Source of the DNA: Syncephalastrum monosporum B8922
Taxonomy: Eukaryota; Mucoromycota; Mucoromycetes; Mucorales; Syncephalastraceae
NCBI GenBank assembly: GCA_000697355.1
Contig: JNEN01001214.1
Span: 1-64,000 of the forward strand
Direction of reading: 5' to 3'
Length of the DNA: 64,000 bases
This document shows positions 43,344-56,788 of this stretch, one piece after another; position 1 is the first letter of the stretch; each line of letters begins with the position of its first letter. The translations under genes and the position numbers were made by a program. Below the pieces are notes generated by a model. The model was not told the origin of the DNA, did no database searches, and saw nothing but the letters and a program-made list of their open reading frames with translations.

Positions 43344-46336
43344 TGCTATCAAAGATGATACACCTCTTTTTCTTTTTTATCTTTATTTTGGTTTGTATCA
43401 CCTATACGTACATACAGAGCACATACGAGCATACACACATACACACATACACACATGAAGTCAACACGCATACATAGCACGTTGCTTTACTTCTGGGCAT
43501 TTTATACTCTGAGGGACACTGATAAGAGTGGCGTATATGTCTTTTTCTCGCTTCCCTGGGACCAGACTCGGATTTCCGGGGGTATTCAGGTGACCTTTGT
43601 ACATATGTCGTGTCCAAACCACAAGGCGTGAATGAACTCCTTTTGGTAAACAGGAATCGGACAGCGGCGGCCGCGACATGTCAAATAAAGTGCCTACTGT
43701 TACGCGAACTTTAACCCTGCACTCCTCTTCGTGATACGAGTCACAGCAGCCAAACAAGGCGTTCCAACATAGATCATTCACGTAGCATACTTGTATGTAC
43801 AGTGATATATTCATGGCCAAACACCATCTCTAGATCAAGATGCCCATAAAAGCAGTTTTATTCGACTTAGTTTTTGTAGATATTAGAAGATACCAGCTTT
43901 ATTGCTTAGCCCAACTTTTGCGGAAAGTACATTGGTGGGGATACTTTGCTTTCAACTGTTGGCGCGCGTTGACGCGGAAGTAACTTGCATATTGATGCTT
44001 TCACTTGGAAGACAAAAGTTGGAAGACTCATTGGAGTTCCTACGAGCCCTTTTTTACATGTGACAAAGCTAATAAGTACTAGCAGCTGTTCACGAGACCA
44101 GCCAAAGTGATATTCCAAGTCTGCATATGGCCAAAAATGAAGAGGAATATGATCATCGAACAGATGCAATGGTTGAAAATATGTGTTATGTACATATATC
44201 GTATATGCAGAGCCGAGAAATAAGAAGACGATGTGAAATCTAGCTCTATCGAATATGCATGCTACTTAAAAATACTGGGCTGTATGTTGGCAAGAACTGT
44301 CAACCGTCAAAAGCTTTAAAAAGTTAATGTCTTTATAATTGTCTGTATGTCTACCTTACTACAATGGTGATGATGTTTCCAAGTAATACTTAGAGTGACA
44401 GACGGATTTTATGCCATAAGCAAGATTGAAAAAGCCTAATAGTAGCAAGTATAAAGTATGGGTAGCAGCACGATGACTACGGTGATATAGAATAGTCAAA
44501 TTCGGATGTGGAGCAAAGATGGCCCGTGCGTTTCAGCGGTTGCACGAAAAGTGAGGCTGATGGCTCCGCGTGCCGCACATGGCAGACCAGTACCATACAG
44601 CTGCTACCAAGTCTACAAAATTCGAAGCCACAGTGGTTCAAATTATCTCTTCTAAACGTATAAAAGCCATGGCCTGATCAGATAGAATGTAACGGGATAT
44701 TGTATGTCCACAGTTCCGAATACGGGCTAAGTCAGACACAGTTGTAATGCTGCGGAAAAAGCGAAAAATAGGAATAAGACAGCGCTTTATTCGTTCTATT
44801 GCTATACCATTTGAATAGTAGCATGTCCACACACATGAAATCGATCGCATCAGATCACAGCATCGAGGCCGTCTCGCGGGAGACGGTACAAGCAGCAGGA
44901 ACTTTCCTAGTGATGAAGGAATCTAATCAAGGTGAACTGAAGGGCTCGCAAAGGACGATTTGTAAACATTATGTACTCTATCTATGGATGAACTTTAGGT
45001 AGTCATATCGTATCAGGGTGTCATCAGATCATAACATCAAGCCTACAACAAATTTAAATAATGTGTTGCACTGAATGCCGGCTTGTCTTCATTTAAATGG
45101 TAGAAAACAAGCCTTTTTATTACAGCCTATACTCACACAATACTGACTGCTACAAGTGTCTAATAAAGTAGTATACACCAGCATAATCAGTGCTGTCAAA
45201 ATAGTTTCTTTTTATTTCAAGCAGCTGGCCGGCATGTCTGAGATCGGTGTACTTGGACGTGATTATTTGAGGCCGGACCACGATCTAGTCGTACGACTAT
45301 GTATGGTACATGCAAGCCAGGTTGAGGATAATCCCTCGAGTAGAAAGCCGGTAGACAAACTAGAACCGAACGGTGTTTGTCTTGATACGCAATAGCCTTC
45401 GCAATTGTCATGTATACGTCGCACCGTTCGAATTGTTGATCATGAGTACAAAGGCAAGTTACAAAGGTCAAGGTGATTTATGTTTATTTACAATCATTGG
45501 AATATGTGTTGGATACACAAGGTGCCTTGGCATAATAAACCGAGCATTTGGGTGGTAATGTAGGCCGGGTAAGTGGGTTTATCAGAAGACTGAACTTTTT
45601 TATCCGCACATGCTGGACTGTGCGCGTTGTGCGAGATCCTGCAGGTCACGCATGATTGGTTACCGCCGTGTACAGGTTGCTATGCAAATACCGCCAGACT
45701 CTTTGCAACTTGAAATTATGGACTAGTGATCAGGAGAGATGCACGGCTGCAATAGCTTCTGCAAGTTTATCCGTCTTGGACTTCATGACTGGTTTTGTTA
45801 AGCGGCTGCTAAGAACTGGAATGCGGGAGGGTTTGACGCATCCCTTTTTTCGAAGCCGCCTTCGTTTATGACGCAGGGCAAGATGGGCGAATGAAGCAGG
45901 TCTAGCACCGGATCGCTGATCTTGTAATTGAGCCAGCCCGTTTTGCCTTGGCTTTTCTTTGTGGATCGCGCAAGGGGATATGACCATGGCACGGAAATGC
46001 TGCACGACAGGAGTGGCAGTAAATGTACGTAGTATGGTAGGCAGTCCAAAAGGAATATGAAGTGTCCAGCGGCCCCATAATTGCTGCCTTTATAAAATTA
46101 AGCAGATTTAAACCGTCTTTGTTTGCCTTCTTTGCCCTATCCGCCTGCAATTCATTATTAGACTATTCCGGTGTCCCTCCCCCCCCCCCAAGATACAAAT
46201 ATCTGACGGTGCGTTACATCTGTAAGTATCGTACGTATCCTCTGACTTTTGATGAATAAATAAAACGTAGATAACGTACTAATGTATTATAAACCTTCAT
46301 TTTTCCAAATGCTATTTACAAAGATGGTATTTTCAC
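43344..46336. other. 3-kb A/T-rich intergenic stretch, no supported gene
   Basis: Contains an ACACAT microsatellite at about 43420-43460 and a C-run near 46180. Frames are short and lack motifs. No tRNA with both A and B boxes was seen. This is the largest gap on the gene-dense side, and small RNAs could be missed. Confidence 0.5.
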
Positions 46337-48203
46337 TCATTTTAAAAGTTTCTCGAGCATTTTGGAGCCAAGGTCGACATTGATAGATAGCGGCTTGCCT
46401 TGCTTTTTATCTTTCTTTGCCGTGAACTGATCAATTGGGCTTCCGCGACTTCCATCCTTTTCGACCTGCCAGTGCACAAAGGAGAGCGTGTCCTGTGTCA
46501 CAGACACCGTCGACAGACCGTATCCTACATACCGAAATGCGGACCAGGGGCCTGTAAAGAATGGGTCGGCTGCAGTACCTTGAAACGGCTGATTTTGTTC
46601 ATAATTGCCCGCATTGCCGATAATAAGCTGGAAATAGCTGGGTGCATTCTCGTAGCTCGTTGAAGTCACTTGACCGCGGGCCACAGGATAGGTCCGTTCA
46701 TAATTATGTCGATGACCGCTACAAAGGATGTTAGTTTCTCATAGTGATGCACGCAACGGTACAAACCAAAAATACGCATCAACGTTGAACTCGAGCAGAA
46801 TGTCCTCGAGCCCACTTTGGCGTAGCGTCTTTGTACTTTCGACACATGCACCTTCATCATAGGACGAGCAATACAAAGGTCGGTGGCCGATGACGACAAT
46901 CCAGGGCCGCTGGGCACGGTTCGCGTTGGCGCGCGCCAGGTCTTGTCGTAGCCATGTGGTTACTGTCTCAAAGCTCTCGGGACTCGTTTCAAAGAGAGGT
47001 TCCGTAGTAATGGATACGATATGAATCCATTTATAGTCCACCGAGTAATAATCCGGTGAAAGTGATTTGGATTCTCGGTAAGGCATAGATCGAAATCTAA
47101 TTCTCTGCTTAGAGAAAGAAAGTAGAAACTTCTGGGAGACAGTATCTACCTATTGGTGTAGTGAGCAAAAGTGTAATTTGACTCATGGTTGCCTGGCGTG
47201 GTGAAAAGTGGTGTGGTCGCAAATGTATCTTGAAGGAGGTTCATGAATTCGTCGCCTTTTGTGCCATTCATATCCGCCATATCATAGGCCTACGATTGCC
47301 AATTTAAACGCATATAGCTGTGTTAGAGCCTCAGAGCAATACAGAGTCATATCTGGCACTTGCAAAATCACCCAAGTAAGCAAAGAAATCCTGGTGCTGC
47401 GATTGAGCCAAGGAGGTCATTTCTTCCAGCGTCACCGCGTTGACTATACCCTGTATCAAATATATACAATGGAGAACTTTGTGTCAAAAATGATGGAAAA
47501 GCCATATATCCTTTGTGCCGTGTTACCAGATCGCCCGCCATCATGAAGCTGAAGGCGTCGACATTTTTACCGTGAGTATGAAACTCGTACTTGGGTGACC
47601 AGTAAAATGCATCATCGTCCTCGCCGTCATGGTCGATATTCATACTCTCAATAGCTTGTACATTTATATTCCCATCGCCTTTGGCGGTACCGATGCGATA
47701 GTGATACTGTGTGTTCTCTTTCAATGCGCCATGAGTTTTGAAAACGTGCATATACTGACGCCGGTGCTCTGATCCGCCATCAACAAACTCCCATGTCTGT
47801 ATAAAAGGGCAGTTAATCTCCAGGAACAGCTGGCGTCACAAGAATGTGTGTAGTCACTGACCTCCTCTAGATTCCAAACTGAAGACAGGGTTGGGTTTTT
47901 ATCGGCTGCTGGCCAGTATTGGAAGACGGCCGCATGCAGTGGAGCATGGGTGGAAAACTGTACACGATAGGCAAGTCCGTCCGAAACCATGGTCAAGTGA
48001 ATCTGCTGCGGCTCAGTAGGACCGTAGTCATGCCGCCAACGACTGAATTCCGTGTCGTACTGATCTAGAACAGTCGGTTCTCCGGGACCTCCAGGTAGCG
48101 CTTCTGGTTCCTGGGCTAAGACGAGGTCGTATACCATCCAAGATACAAGACACACCCATAGCATTGTGCATTTTTCGAACATACACGGAAAAAGGACTCT
48201 CAT
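46337..48203 (-). CDS. Secreted purple acid phosphatase (metallophosphoesterase), 6 exons
   Basis: Exons 48203-47862, 47796-47527, 47450-47364, 47289-47150, 47096-46767, 46718-46337; 516 residues. A hydrophobic N-terminal signal (MLWVCLVSWMVYDLVLAQ) is followed by an Fn3-like Ig domain (about 45-170; IHLTMVSDGLAYRVQFST). The dinuclear metal site is intact in order: MAGDLG, LGDFAYD, PGNHESN, VVIGHRPLYC, FCGHRHNYERTYP. These supply Asp, Asp/Tyr, Asn/His, His and His ligands. The protein would release phosphate from extracellular monoesters. Intron 3 (47363-47290) is GC-AG (TTT|GCAAGT), the only choice that keeps the GDFAYD motif and the frame. A TTG-started extension to 48227 was not used. The exon 5/6 join makes FCGH at the last metal motif, normal in the family. 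Confidence 0.94.
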
Positions 48204-49422
48204 GATTAGATAGACACCGACTGACAAGTAGGGGAGAGAGGTAGATTGGAAGAAGCGAGGAAGAGGATGCTCCTTTTATAGTTTGCTGTACTACAGAATT
48301 CCTCTCCTTCCAGCAACGATATCAATAGGGATTGATGATTGACTGCGCTCCAATGGCATCTCCAGCGCACGGCATATTTTTACGCTGCATGTTTTAACTT
48401 TGCCACCCGTCAATGGGCGTAAAGCCGATTGCTGATCACTTTCTGTGGTATTTTTTTTTTACAGTCCCACTCATTGATTATATGTGCCATATAGTAAAAG
48501 ATGAACAAAATCGCATGTGCTGTAGCCACAGAGGTTTTCTACCTGAAGTTTTTTCTTTGCTATAGCTGCATGGTACGCTGATTTAGAGAAAACCGTTGTT
48601 AAAAAACGGATGCGGCTTTTCTATCGGCTTAGGGGTGTGCAATCTCCTAAAAATCTACCCCGTCCGCAACATACTTCTGTCGTATGCCGTCGGCACTCAT
48701 GGTATCTAATCTAAACTAGCGAGGCATCAAAAAAGTACCATTGGCTGATATTGTCCATGAATAGCTGTAATAGCTTGGGAAATAGATAGCATTTTGATCG
48801 CAATGTACATATGATGGAGTAGATATAATCAGCAGGAAAAAGACAAGTGGAGGCAAAACCACTATAATAGTCTGCATAATGCGTACTCGACCTCACCACA
48901 ATACACAAGAGATGTTGTTGCTGTTAAGCGCTATAATGATGCGGGGAGTTTGAAACTCGTTTTTCTTTTACTTTGTGATTCTTTAGCAAACCAAGAGATG
49001 CATGTGGGGTGTGTTTTGTATGCCAAACAGCTGTATGTCAGACGGCTGCATGTATTCTTCCTAGTGTGCATTCTGGTGGTTGGTTTCCTTTTGATATGCC
49101 TTATCGGTCGAAGAATGTGGCAGAAACTTGCCAGAAACAATTATGACCATACATGCACAAACAGACAGAAAATCATGCAGCTGTGCTTCTTACAATTAGG
49201 AGCAAATCTGGACGGGGCGAGGAGGCCCTATTACGAGACTGTTGCTGCTGCATGGGGTGACTTTTGGACTGCGATCCATGTCCGTGATATACCACCGACT
49301 TAGCATGCTTCACTTCTCCGCGACTGGACAGGCACAAAGTATAATAAGATTAACATAAAAGTAAATAGAAACAAATATTAAGATGCTATTTATACATGCG
49401 GTTACGTAGGATGCAGAGATAT
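48204..49422. other. Intergenic between the phosphatase and MDM1
   Basis: The left part is the phosphatase promoter region (TATA-like TTTTATAG near 48275, minus strand). A small plus-strand frame with a membrane segment is listed separately. The rest shows nothing I can name. Confidence 0.45.
48998..49303 (+). CDS. Possible 101-residue single-span protein of unknown function
   Basis: The ATG at 48998 opens MHVGCVLYAKQLYVRRLHVF, with a clear hydrophobic span (HVFFLVCILVVGFLLICLI) ending in a basic GRRMWQKLARN, then a soluble tail ending WGDFWTAIHVRDIPPT. Positive charge after the span would place the tail in the cytosol. No homologue is recognised. There is no strong start context, so a chance frame is possible. 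Confidence 0.25.
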   Translation: MHVGCVLYAKQLYVRRLHVFFLVCILVVGFLLICLIGRRMWQKLARNNYDHTCTNRQKIMQLCFLQLGANLDGARRPYYETVAAAWGDFWTAIHVRDIPPT

Positions 49423-52400
49423 TTATAATGTGGACTTGTGGCTGGTCGTCTCCAACTCAGGAAACAGGGCGAGGATGGCTTCGTCGAGGAGCGTATACAA
49501 AAGATCTTGATTCAGGCGTTTGTTTTGAAGGACGGTGAAGAGTCGCCGCGCGCCACGCCTTGCATTCTGGCGTCCTACCATCTGACCCAACATATCTAAT
49601 CGTAGAGAGATACCGGCATGAGCCCATGTGAACCCACTTCATCCGCGCCTTACCTGGAAGCCACTCGGAAAGTTTCCGGTTGGCCGCTTCCCGAGTCTGC
49701 TGTTTTTCATCGGCTGTGCGCGCAGGTTTGAAGGTCAAAGACTGGCCATTCGGCCAGAGGCTGTTGCAAATCTTGTCAAAGTAAAACCCGACCATCGAGT
49801 GGGAGCAGAGATACTGCACCGTTTCCCGCAATTTCCTGACCATGACACATTTGAGCTCACCCTTGTCTCGTTGCGTTCCCGACCTGAAGTTACTTTTTCT
49901 TCTTACCTTTCAATGGTGCCACCGAGAATCTGCTGTAAAATAATGACGACCGCCTGCCGACGTAGCCAGTTGTTCTTTTCCTTGAGCTCAAACGTCTCGA
50001 CAAAGAGGTCACACAGCGGCTCGGTGAACCGAGTGATGCCCTCGGGCTCGACAGCGCGGAATGTCTCGCTCGGCAGCTCGGCGGGCAGGTCCAAGGCCTC
50101 CTGCTGTTGAGGGACGTCTTGGAAAAAGTCAATGACTTGCTCGCCCATGCGCTGCGTGATTAGATCCAGCATCGAAGGCCCAATAAACATGTCGTCGATG
50201 CCCTCGGCGACCGTGCGATAAATATGCCGCATGAATCCTGTCGAAGGCTTGCGGTTCACTTCGTTCAGACTCTTCAACGAGGGCGAGTGGGACGCCAAGG
50301 TCGACGTGCTCGAGGAGGGCTGCAGCTGCCGTCGCAGGCGCGACGAGCTCTCCGAGTCATCGCGCATGGGGTCGTCCAGCTTGTGCGGGCCCGGCACGTA
50401 AATGTTTTGCTGGGAGAGAAAGGCTCGCAGCTCGGCGCTCTCGCAGATCCGTTTCTCAGCCAGTAGGTGCTGCAGATACCGCTCTAGACTTGTCCGGCGC
50501 GCCTCGACAAACGCCTTGTGCAGTTTCAGGAGAGGCCACTTGCTGGGAAAATCAAACAGGCGCACGATGGGGTGCTTGTCCCTGAGGGTTTGGTGGAGAG
50601 CAAAAAACTCACTGTAGCGGCGCGCGACGATCCACCCAGAAGAAAAGTTGCCGTCGGCTGCCAGCTGCTGGATCTCAATCACATAAAGCGCAAAATCGCC
50701 CGAGCTGTCTGAGCCGATCGTTGAGCTGGTAATGCTGACCTTGGTCCGGTCCTGTCATGGAGGGTGAATATGCATCGAACCCAAACCGTCCTCCCCCCCA
50801 TCTCCCCATAGTTGCATCACTTACAGGCAGGAGCACGTTCTCAGACTCTTGGAGTTCATACTGGCTCTTCTGATACTGGATTTGCTGAAGCTCACGACGC
50901 ATCATGCTCTTGCTCTTTCTCAAGATGCGGATCTCCTCGAGCTTCTCCTTGGCCTCGGCTTTTTGGATCAACACATCCACGATCGCCTCCTGCTGCATCA
51001 GCTTTTCCAAATCCTCGCCGAGTTTCTTGATCTTGGTCGCCAGCATGAGATCCCCAGGCGGCGCGAGGTGGATATCCTTGTCGCTTTCATCGTCACCTTG
51101 GGGCCGACTCAGCTGTTGCTCGCTCCGGGCCTTCCGCCGCGGCACCTCGAACGAGTCGTGCTCGATCTGGCCCAGCCCGTTCGGCCCGCCCGACGAGGAC
51201 CAGGACGGCAGAGCCGAGTCATCTTGCACGGGCATCGCCATCGTCGACTTGGTGCCCTTGAGGCCTCCTAGCAGCAGCGGCGAGCGCGGGTGGGTCGGCG
51301 TGGTGGGTACACTCTTTGCATGGCCGGCCTCCAGGCCAAGTCCTCCCTGCTGCTGCTGCTGCTGCTGCTGATGTTGCTGCTTTTCCTCGACCTTGTCAGC
51401 CCCGTCAAGGATGGACTGCAGCTCGGCCTCGACCGCATCGACGGTATTGTTGCGCAAGAGCTGCTGACTCGGCCGTTTCTTGGGCGCCTCTTCGAGGGTC
51501 GTCGTCGAATGCGACAGCCCGTCCACTTCGTCTTCACCGTCTTCGTCTTCGAGCTCCTCGCTGTCCACCGACGCGGCCGAGCCCTTGTCACCAAACCAGT
51601 CGTACTTGATCTTGCCCAGGCCCAGCAGGCGTGAGAAGCCGGCAGGCGCATGCTCCGACACGGCACGGACGTGCCCTCGCTGGCGGCGCGACACCGGCGG
51701 CGCCTGCGGCTCTGGCTGGGGCGTCTGTGTTGCGCTCGTCGAGGCTTTCGCATGAGGGACCGACGGCGAGGGCGGCGCGTCGCGTGTACGCACCACCTCG
51801 GTATCCGAGTCCGCTCGCTTCTCCGTCTCGCTCCACTTGGCGCGCTGCGTCTGGCGGGCCGAGACGGTGCGTTCCATCGGATGCGACGCGATCCTTTCAC
51901 GGCTGTGGATCATGGAAGGCCCGTCCAACTCGGCGGCGCTACGGTACAGTGTGGTTTCATCCAGGCTACGCCGCTCTCCAGCAGCGGGCGGGGTGCCTGC
52001 AACAGATGTCTCTGCCGCCGCATTCGGGGTCGATGCGAGGTATTTGAAATAGAGATCCGAGTGCTTAAAATACGAAAAATGCTCCTTTTCGATCTGCTTC
52101 AGGATATGGTGCTGAAGATCGTAGAGCTGGCGACGCGCTTTCTGAACCGCGCCATGAAATGCATCCGGATCCGTCAAATGTTGGGCCGCATCGATGGCTT
52201 GGCGCAAGTCGCGCACGAGGGCGTCGTCCACAGGCAGACGGTGGGGCGCGTGTTCGGAAAAATACATGGAATAGACCATCGTGACGTCGTCGAGAAACGT
52301 CCTGTCGCTGTTTAATTTGCCTTCTTCTGTTGACGTCTCGAAGCCATTCACGGTCAGGTAAAATTGGAGCTTGACCATGCCGCCGCGACGGTCCATGAAT

Positions 52401-54249
52401 TCCATGAAATAGGATAACCCGGCTGCGTTCGTCAGGATGTCTTGGAGGCTGTGCCCCACGGGCGGTTGGAGTTGCATCTCGCTGCGTTTCCGCCGTGTCG
52501 AAAATAGGTGGGGCCGGGACTAGGGAACCGACGAACAGACTTAGCTCTAGTCATAATCTTCCTTTCTTTTTTTTTTCCTTCCAAGGTTCCGTGCTTACCG
52601 ACTCATAGTGTTCACCCGTCAAAAAGGCGATGCGCTTATCCGCGCGCTTCTTGGCCACGCTCAGTCGATTGATGTAAACGATTGTGTCCTCCACTTTCTC
52701 TCCGTCAACGATCTCTTCCGCCTCCCGGTCCTCTACGCGCGTGTACCTCGAGTGTCAGACAACGCAGCTTAAAACATGTGCACACACACACACACACACA
52801 CAAGCCATCCCACTTACGTATTTGGACTCGCTTCTTTCTTAACTGGGTGACGATATCGTTGCGCACCCGCTTGAGCTCCAACAGGCTCTTTTCTTCCTCG
52901 ATCATGCGCAGAAACTCTTGAAACGTGCGCCGGCTAACCTTGATACTGAGTCCGGCGGGTTTCTTACCCTCTGCTTCCAGGTCATCGCCATAGAAAATGG
53001 ACGAGAGCGAGCTGGAGGGAAACAGTTGACGCTTTTTGCCTGAAGGAGGTGCCGACGTCGTGGTGACGGGGTCGACGAGACCGGTCAGGTCGTCATCGAG
53101 CTCGACCGCATGGCGATTCAGGGCTTCACGCAGCTTGCGTACCATACGTCTATACACACACAACACACACACATGAGCCGGTGCGGTTAGTATAGTATTC
53201 CCCTGAAACCTTTGCTCTCTTGTCAGAGCCCGTTTTTGCTTACTGTTCGCGAATCGCCTTGCCGAGCTAGAGATAAGAAAGAAAGCGAGCGACAGTGAGA
53301 GAAGTGGGCATGAGAAAACAAAAGAGTCAAAGAGGGGAGGGGGGGAAGGCGTGTCGCTTACATAGGTGTCAATGGTCTGGTTCCAGAAGTCGGGGTCAGC
53401 AAGCAGGTCCATGACAGGCTGAAGGACGGCGCATGAAACGAGCTCGCGGATCATGATTTTGACAGGCTTGCTCCGACAGTGTTCAGGTGGGACCACGTAC
53501 GGCAGGACGCGGTCGACGACGTGCCGGAGATACGACGTCTCGGTGGGCTTGGTTGTCATGGCAGCGGTGGTGAGGGCCGGGTGGAGATGGCCACTGCGAA
53601 ACTGGGAGGCGAGCAGCAGGTCGAGTTCGTCGGACTGGGTGACGGACCGTTCGAGAGAGCGACCGCGTAAGGCAACCTCGGCGTCTCGGAAATCGGAAAT
53701 GTGGGCTGTCAAGCGCGGGATGAGGCGGCCGACGAGGATTTGAAACAGGTCGGCGTCCTGGAGACGGCGCTTCAGCGTGGTAGCACCTGATCGAAGAATG
53801 TGGTCGACTGAGTGTCGAAACGACGTCTCGGCGGGCCCACCCACGTGAACAAACCAGTAGTCGATAAAGTCGCGGAGGATGTACGAGACCAGGTCATCGA
53901 AGGATTTGTAGTGCTCGGTGTCCTGTTGCTGTTCTTCTTCTTCTTCTTTGGAGAGCAGAGGCGGGGGCGGATAGGGCTGGTTATCGCGGACCCGTTGCTG
54001 GAGCAGGGCCGACCAGGACGGGGCGTGCGCCAGCCCCAACGGCGGGAATTCGCTGGTCATACGCTTATCGTCGCGCACGACATAGCGGGTATAGATGTAC
54101 AGGACGGCGACATTACACAGGACGAGGGACAGGCTGCCGAGCAGAGCGATCTTGGCAGCCCACAACAGGAAAGAGGCAAAGCCGGGTACGAAGAGGAGCA
54201 ATGCGAGCGCAGCGCTGAGCAGGAAGACGCCCTTGAAAGTAAACGACAT
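49423..54249 (-). CDS. MDM1: MDM1/SNX13-type tether: TM-PXA-RGS-PX-nexin C, 8 exons
   Basis: Exons 54249-53362, 53266-53244 (23 nt), 53149-52818, 52732-52599, 52519-50825, 50751-49907, 49835-49654, 49595-49423; 1423 residues. Two N-terminal spans (about 5-60) anchor it in the ER. Then PXA (about 150-330; YKSFDDLVSYILRDFIDYWF, ILRSGATTLKRRL), a coiled linker, an RGS domain at about 480-610 (SLQDILTNAAGLSYFMEFMD, LQFYLTVNGFE), a long disordered part with a Q8 run, a PX domain at 1025-1145 (YVIEIQQL, VARRYSEFFALHQTLRDK, FPSKWPLLK, RRTSLERYLQHLL) and nexin C at about 1210-1423. Yeast Mdm1 joins ER to vacuole and lipid droplets. The RGS domain is the SNX13/14/25 layout. Start 54249 used; 54276 would add nine residues. 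The gene is divergent from deoxyhypusine synthase, 322 bp away. Confidence 0.94.
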
Positions 54250-54571
54250 TACCCTCAATGAAGAAGCGTATTGCATGAGCAAAGGCACATTGCCAGGTGG
54301 AATAGAGAAGTGGGGGGCAGTAGTGGGACAAAGCAAGCGTAAGAAATTAAAAAAAAGTGGTCGTCTAAAAAAGTACAAGACGCGCGCCGGTGTGTGCGAA
54401 GCGAGAGAGAGTCATCTGCATGGATGCCGCACATTATAAAAGTGGGCGGGCCCTGATTTCCACGCATTTTTTCTTCTATTTCATCTTTTTACTCCTCCAC
54501 TTTTGCACTCGCGTGCTCTCTCTCTGTCTACGAGTGTCTTCTCTCTAATACAATATAGTCGCTATTCTAAC

Positions 54572-55900
54572 ATGTCCCAGACGAATGACAAGGAGGATCC
54601 TCACACCGCCGTTTTCCACAAGTCGGTGGACATGCCGGAAGGATCGGTCTTGATCCAAGGTCCCGACTTCAACAAACAATTGTCCTTGTCCGATCTCATG
54701 GGCACCTACAAGACGATTGGGTTCCAGGCGAGTGGACTCGGTGAGGCCATGGAGATTATCGACCAGATGGTATGTGGTTTGCCTAGCTGCTGTAATTTCA
54801 ATGCGGGGCGTTTTCTCTCTCTCTCTCTCACACACATACCCCACACGGGATTCTAGCGCAAGTGGCGGCTGTCGGACGAGCCGGGGGCAGAAGACGAGAA
54901 CGATGATTTGCGGGATCCCGAGGTCCGAAAGAAGATCAAGTGCAAGATCTTCCTCGGTTACACCTCCAACCTTGTCTCGTCAGGCGTCCGCGAAGTCATC
55001 CGGTTTTTGGTACAACACAAGATGGTGGATGTGCTCGTTTCCACCGCAGGCGGTGTCGAAGAGGACTTCATCAAGTGCTTGGCCCCCACGTTTCTCGGCG
55101 ACTTCCAGCTGCGGGGCAGCGACTTGCGCAAGCAGGGCCTAAACCGTATCGGCAATCTCCTGGTGCCGAACAACAACTATTGTAAATTCGAGGACTGGGT
55201 TGTGCCCATTCTCGATAAAATGCTACACGAACAGCAGGATCAGGTACGTTATACAAAATTGGGGCGGATTCATGCGTCCGCTGATCCCGGGCCTGTACAC
55301 ACACACACACACGCGCGCGCGCTCGCGTAATCCATCGATCGATCGTCTTTCTCACACCTCTACTCGGGGCTTCCTTTTTTTTATTCTTGTGTGCAGGGAA
55401 CGCTCTGGACCCCGTCCAAAATGATCAAGCGTCTCGGCGAGGAGATCAATGACGAGTCGAGTATCTATTACTGGTGTGCCAAGAACGATATCCCCGTGTT
55501 CTGCCCCGCCATCACCGACGGCTCGCTCGGTGACATGATCTACTTCCACTCGATCAAGAACCCGGGCCTCGTCATTGATATCGCAGCCGATATCCGGGGC
55601 ATGAACGACAACGCGATCCATGCGCGCAAGACGGGCATGATCATTCTTGGCGGCGGCCTGATCAAGCATCATATCTGTAACGCGAACCTGATGCGCAATG
55701 GCGCGGATTATGCCGTTTACATCAACACCGCCCAGGAGTTCGATGGTAGCGACGCGGGCGCGCGCCCCGATGAGGCCGTGTCGTGGGGCAAGATCCGAGC
55801 GGACAGCAAACACGTCAAGGTCTGCGCCGAGGCCACCCTCGTGTTCCCCCTCATTGTGGCCGAGACGTTTGCGAAAGGGTTCCATGCGGAAAAGGCATAA
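54572..55900 (+). CDS. DYS1: Deoxyhypusine synthase, 3 exons
   Basis: Exons 54572-54769, 54857-55243, 55397-55900; 362 residues, the usual length. It moves the butylamine group of spermidine to one lysine of eIF5A using NAD, the first step of hypusine formation. Diagnostic stretches: [60 protein letters not shown], and NAQ-type core [20 protein letters not shown] followed by WGKIR, where the lysine of WGKI is the catalytic residue that forms the enzyme intermediate. The intron between exons 2 and 3 (55244-55396) carries a (CA)n/(CG)n run. All phases are zero. Convergent with the INO80-type zinc-finger gene. Confidence 0.97.
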
Positions 55901-56171
55901 ATAGACGTAGCGCGTCGTTTTGTTCTTTCTTTTTTTTTGTTTTGCTTTGATTTCTTGGTTTTACGCGGCATGGCGGAGACTATGGATGTAAAATACACAA
56001 TGGAAGGTATCATTGCTGTGGTTGCTGTAGTTGCTGCTGTGTTGTGATTGTAGTGCTTGTTGTTGTTGCTGTGGTGTGGATGCTGAATGGGTAAAAATAA
56101 GAAGGATTGGGTAGGGGTAAAAAGTTGGGGGGGGGGAAGGTGAGGGGAGTGGGAGAGGAGGAAATGTTATG

Positions 56172-56753
56172 CTATACATCGTATTCGTCGTCTTCTCGAG
56201 GCTCGTCCACGTCCATCATCATCGCCACCTTTGTATTAGTATGCTTTGCGTGTCTGTGGTTGCGGTGTTTGTTGTGTTCTTCCTTCTCGACCAAGACATC
56301 GAGGAGGACCTGGCGCTCGGTGCGCAAACGTCGTAATTTGCGTTGCACAGCGTGCCACTCGGTCGAAATCAGCTCGTTCTGCTGCAAGGCGTAGCGCAGC
56401 CTCGCCTTTGTGAGCTTATATTTTTGTTCGCGTGCGTAAGGGTCTGATAGACTGTCATCATCATCATCGTCGTCGTCGTCGTCATCGTTGTCGTGGTGAT
56501 CGATGTCGATATCCATGACACTATCGCGATGCGTGAGTTTTCGTCTTTTAATATCGTGTGTGCGTTTTGTGGCTGGTTTTTTCAGTTGCGGCTGGGGCTG
56601 AGACTGCAATGGAGGCTGCTCATGCTCTGCTTTGCGGTGTCGGACCAACGCATCCATCCGTCCGAACCTAAAACACCAAGGTGCGGAGAGGCGTGTTTAA
56701 TATGTGTGCAAGATGTCATCGCGAACTCGTGAGACGTCATAGGATAGTGTGAT

Positions 56754-56788
<35 letters not shown>

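Noticed and set aside
45656..46259. Several 60-90 codon frames on both strands
   Set aside because: Overlapping, motif-free, without leader or splice structure.
48203..48227. Upstream extension of the acid phosphatase start
   Set aside because: It would need a TTG start; the ATG at 48203 precedes a proper signal sequence.
51268..51900. 210-codon Arg/Ser-rich minus-strand frame, and several long plus-strand frames at 50.8-52.3 kb
   Set aside because: Shadows of the GC-rich low-complexity part of MDM1 exon 5.
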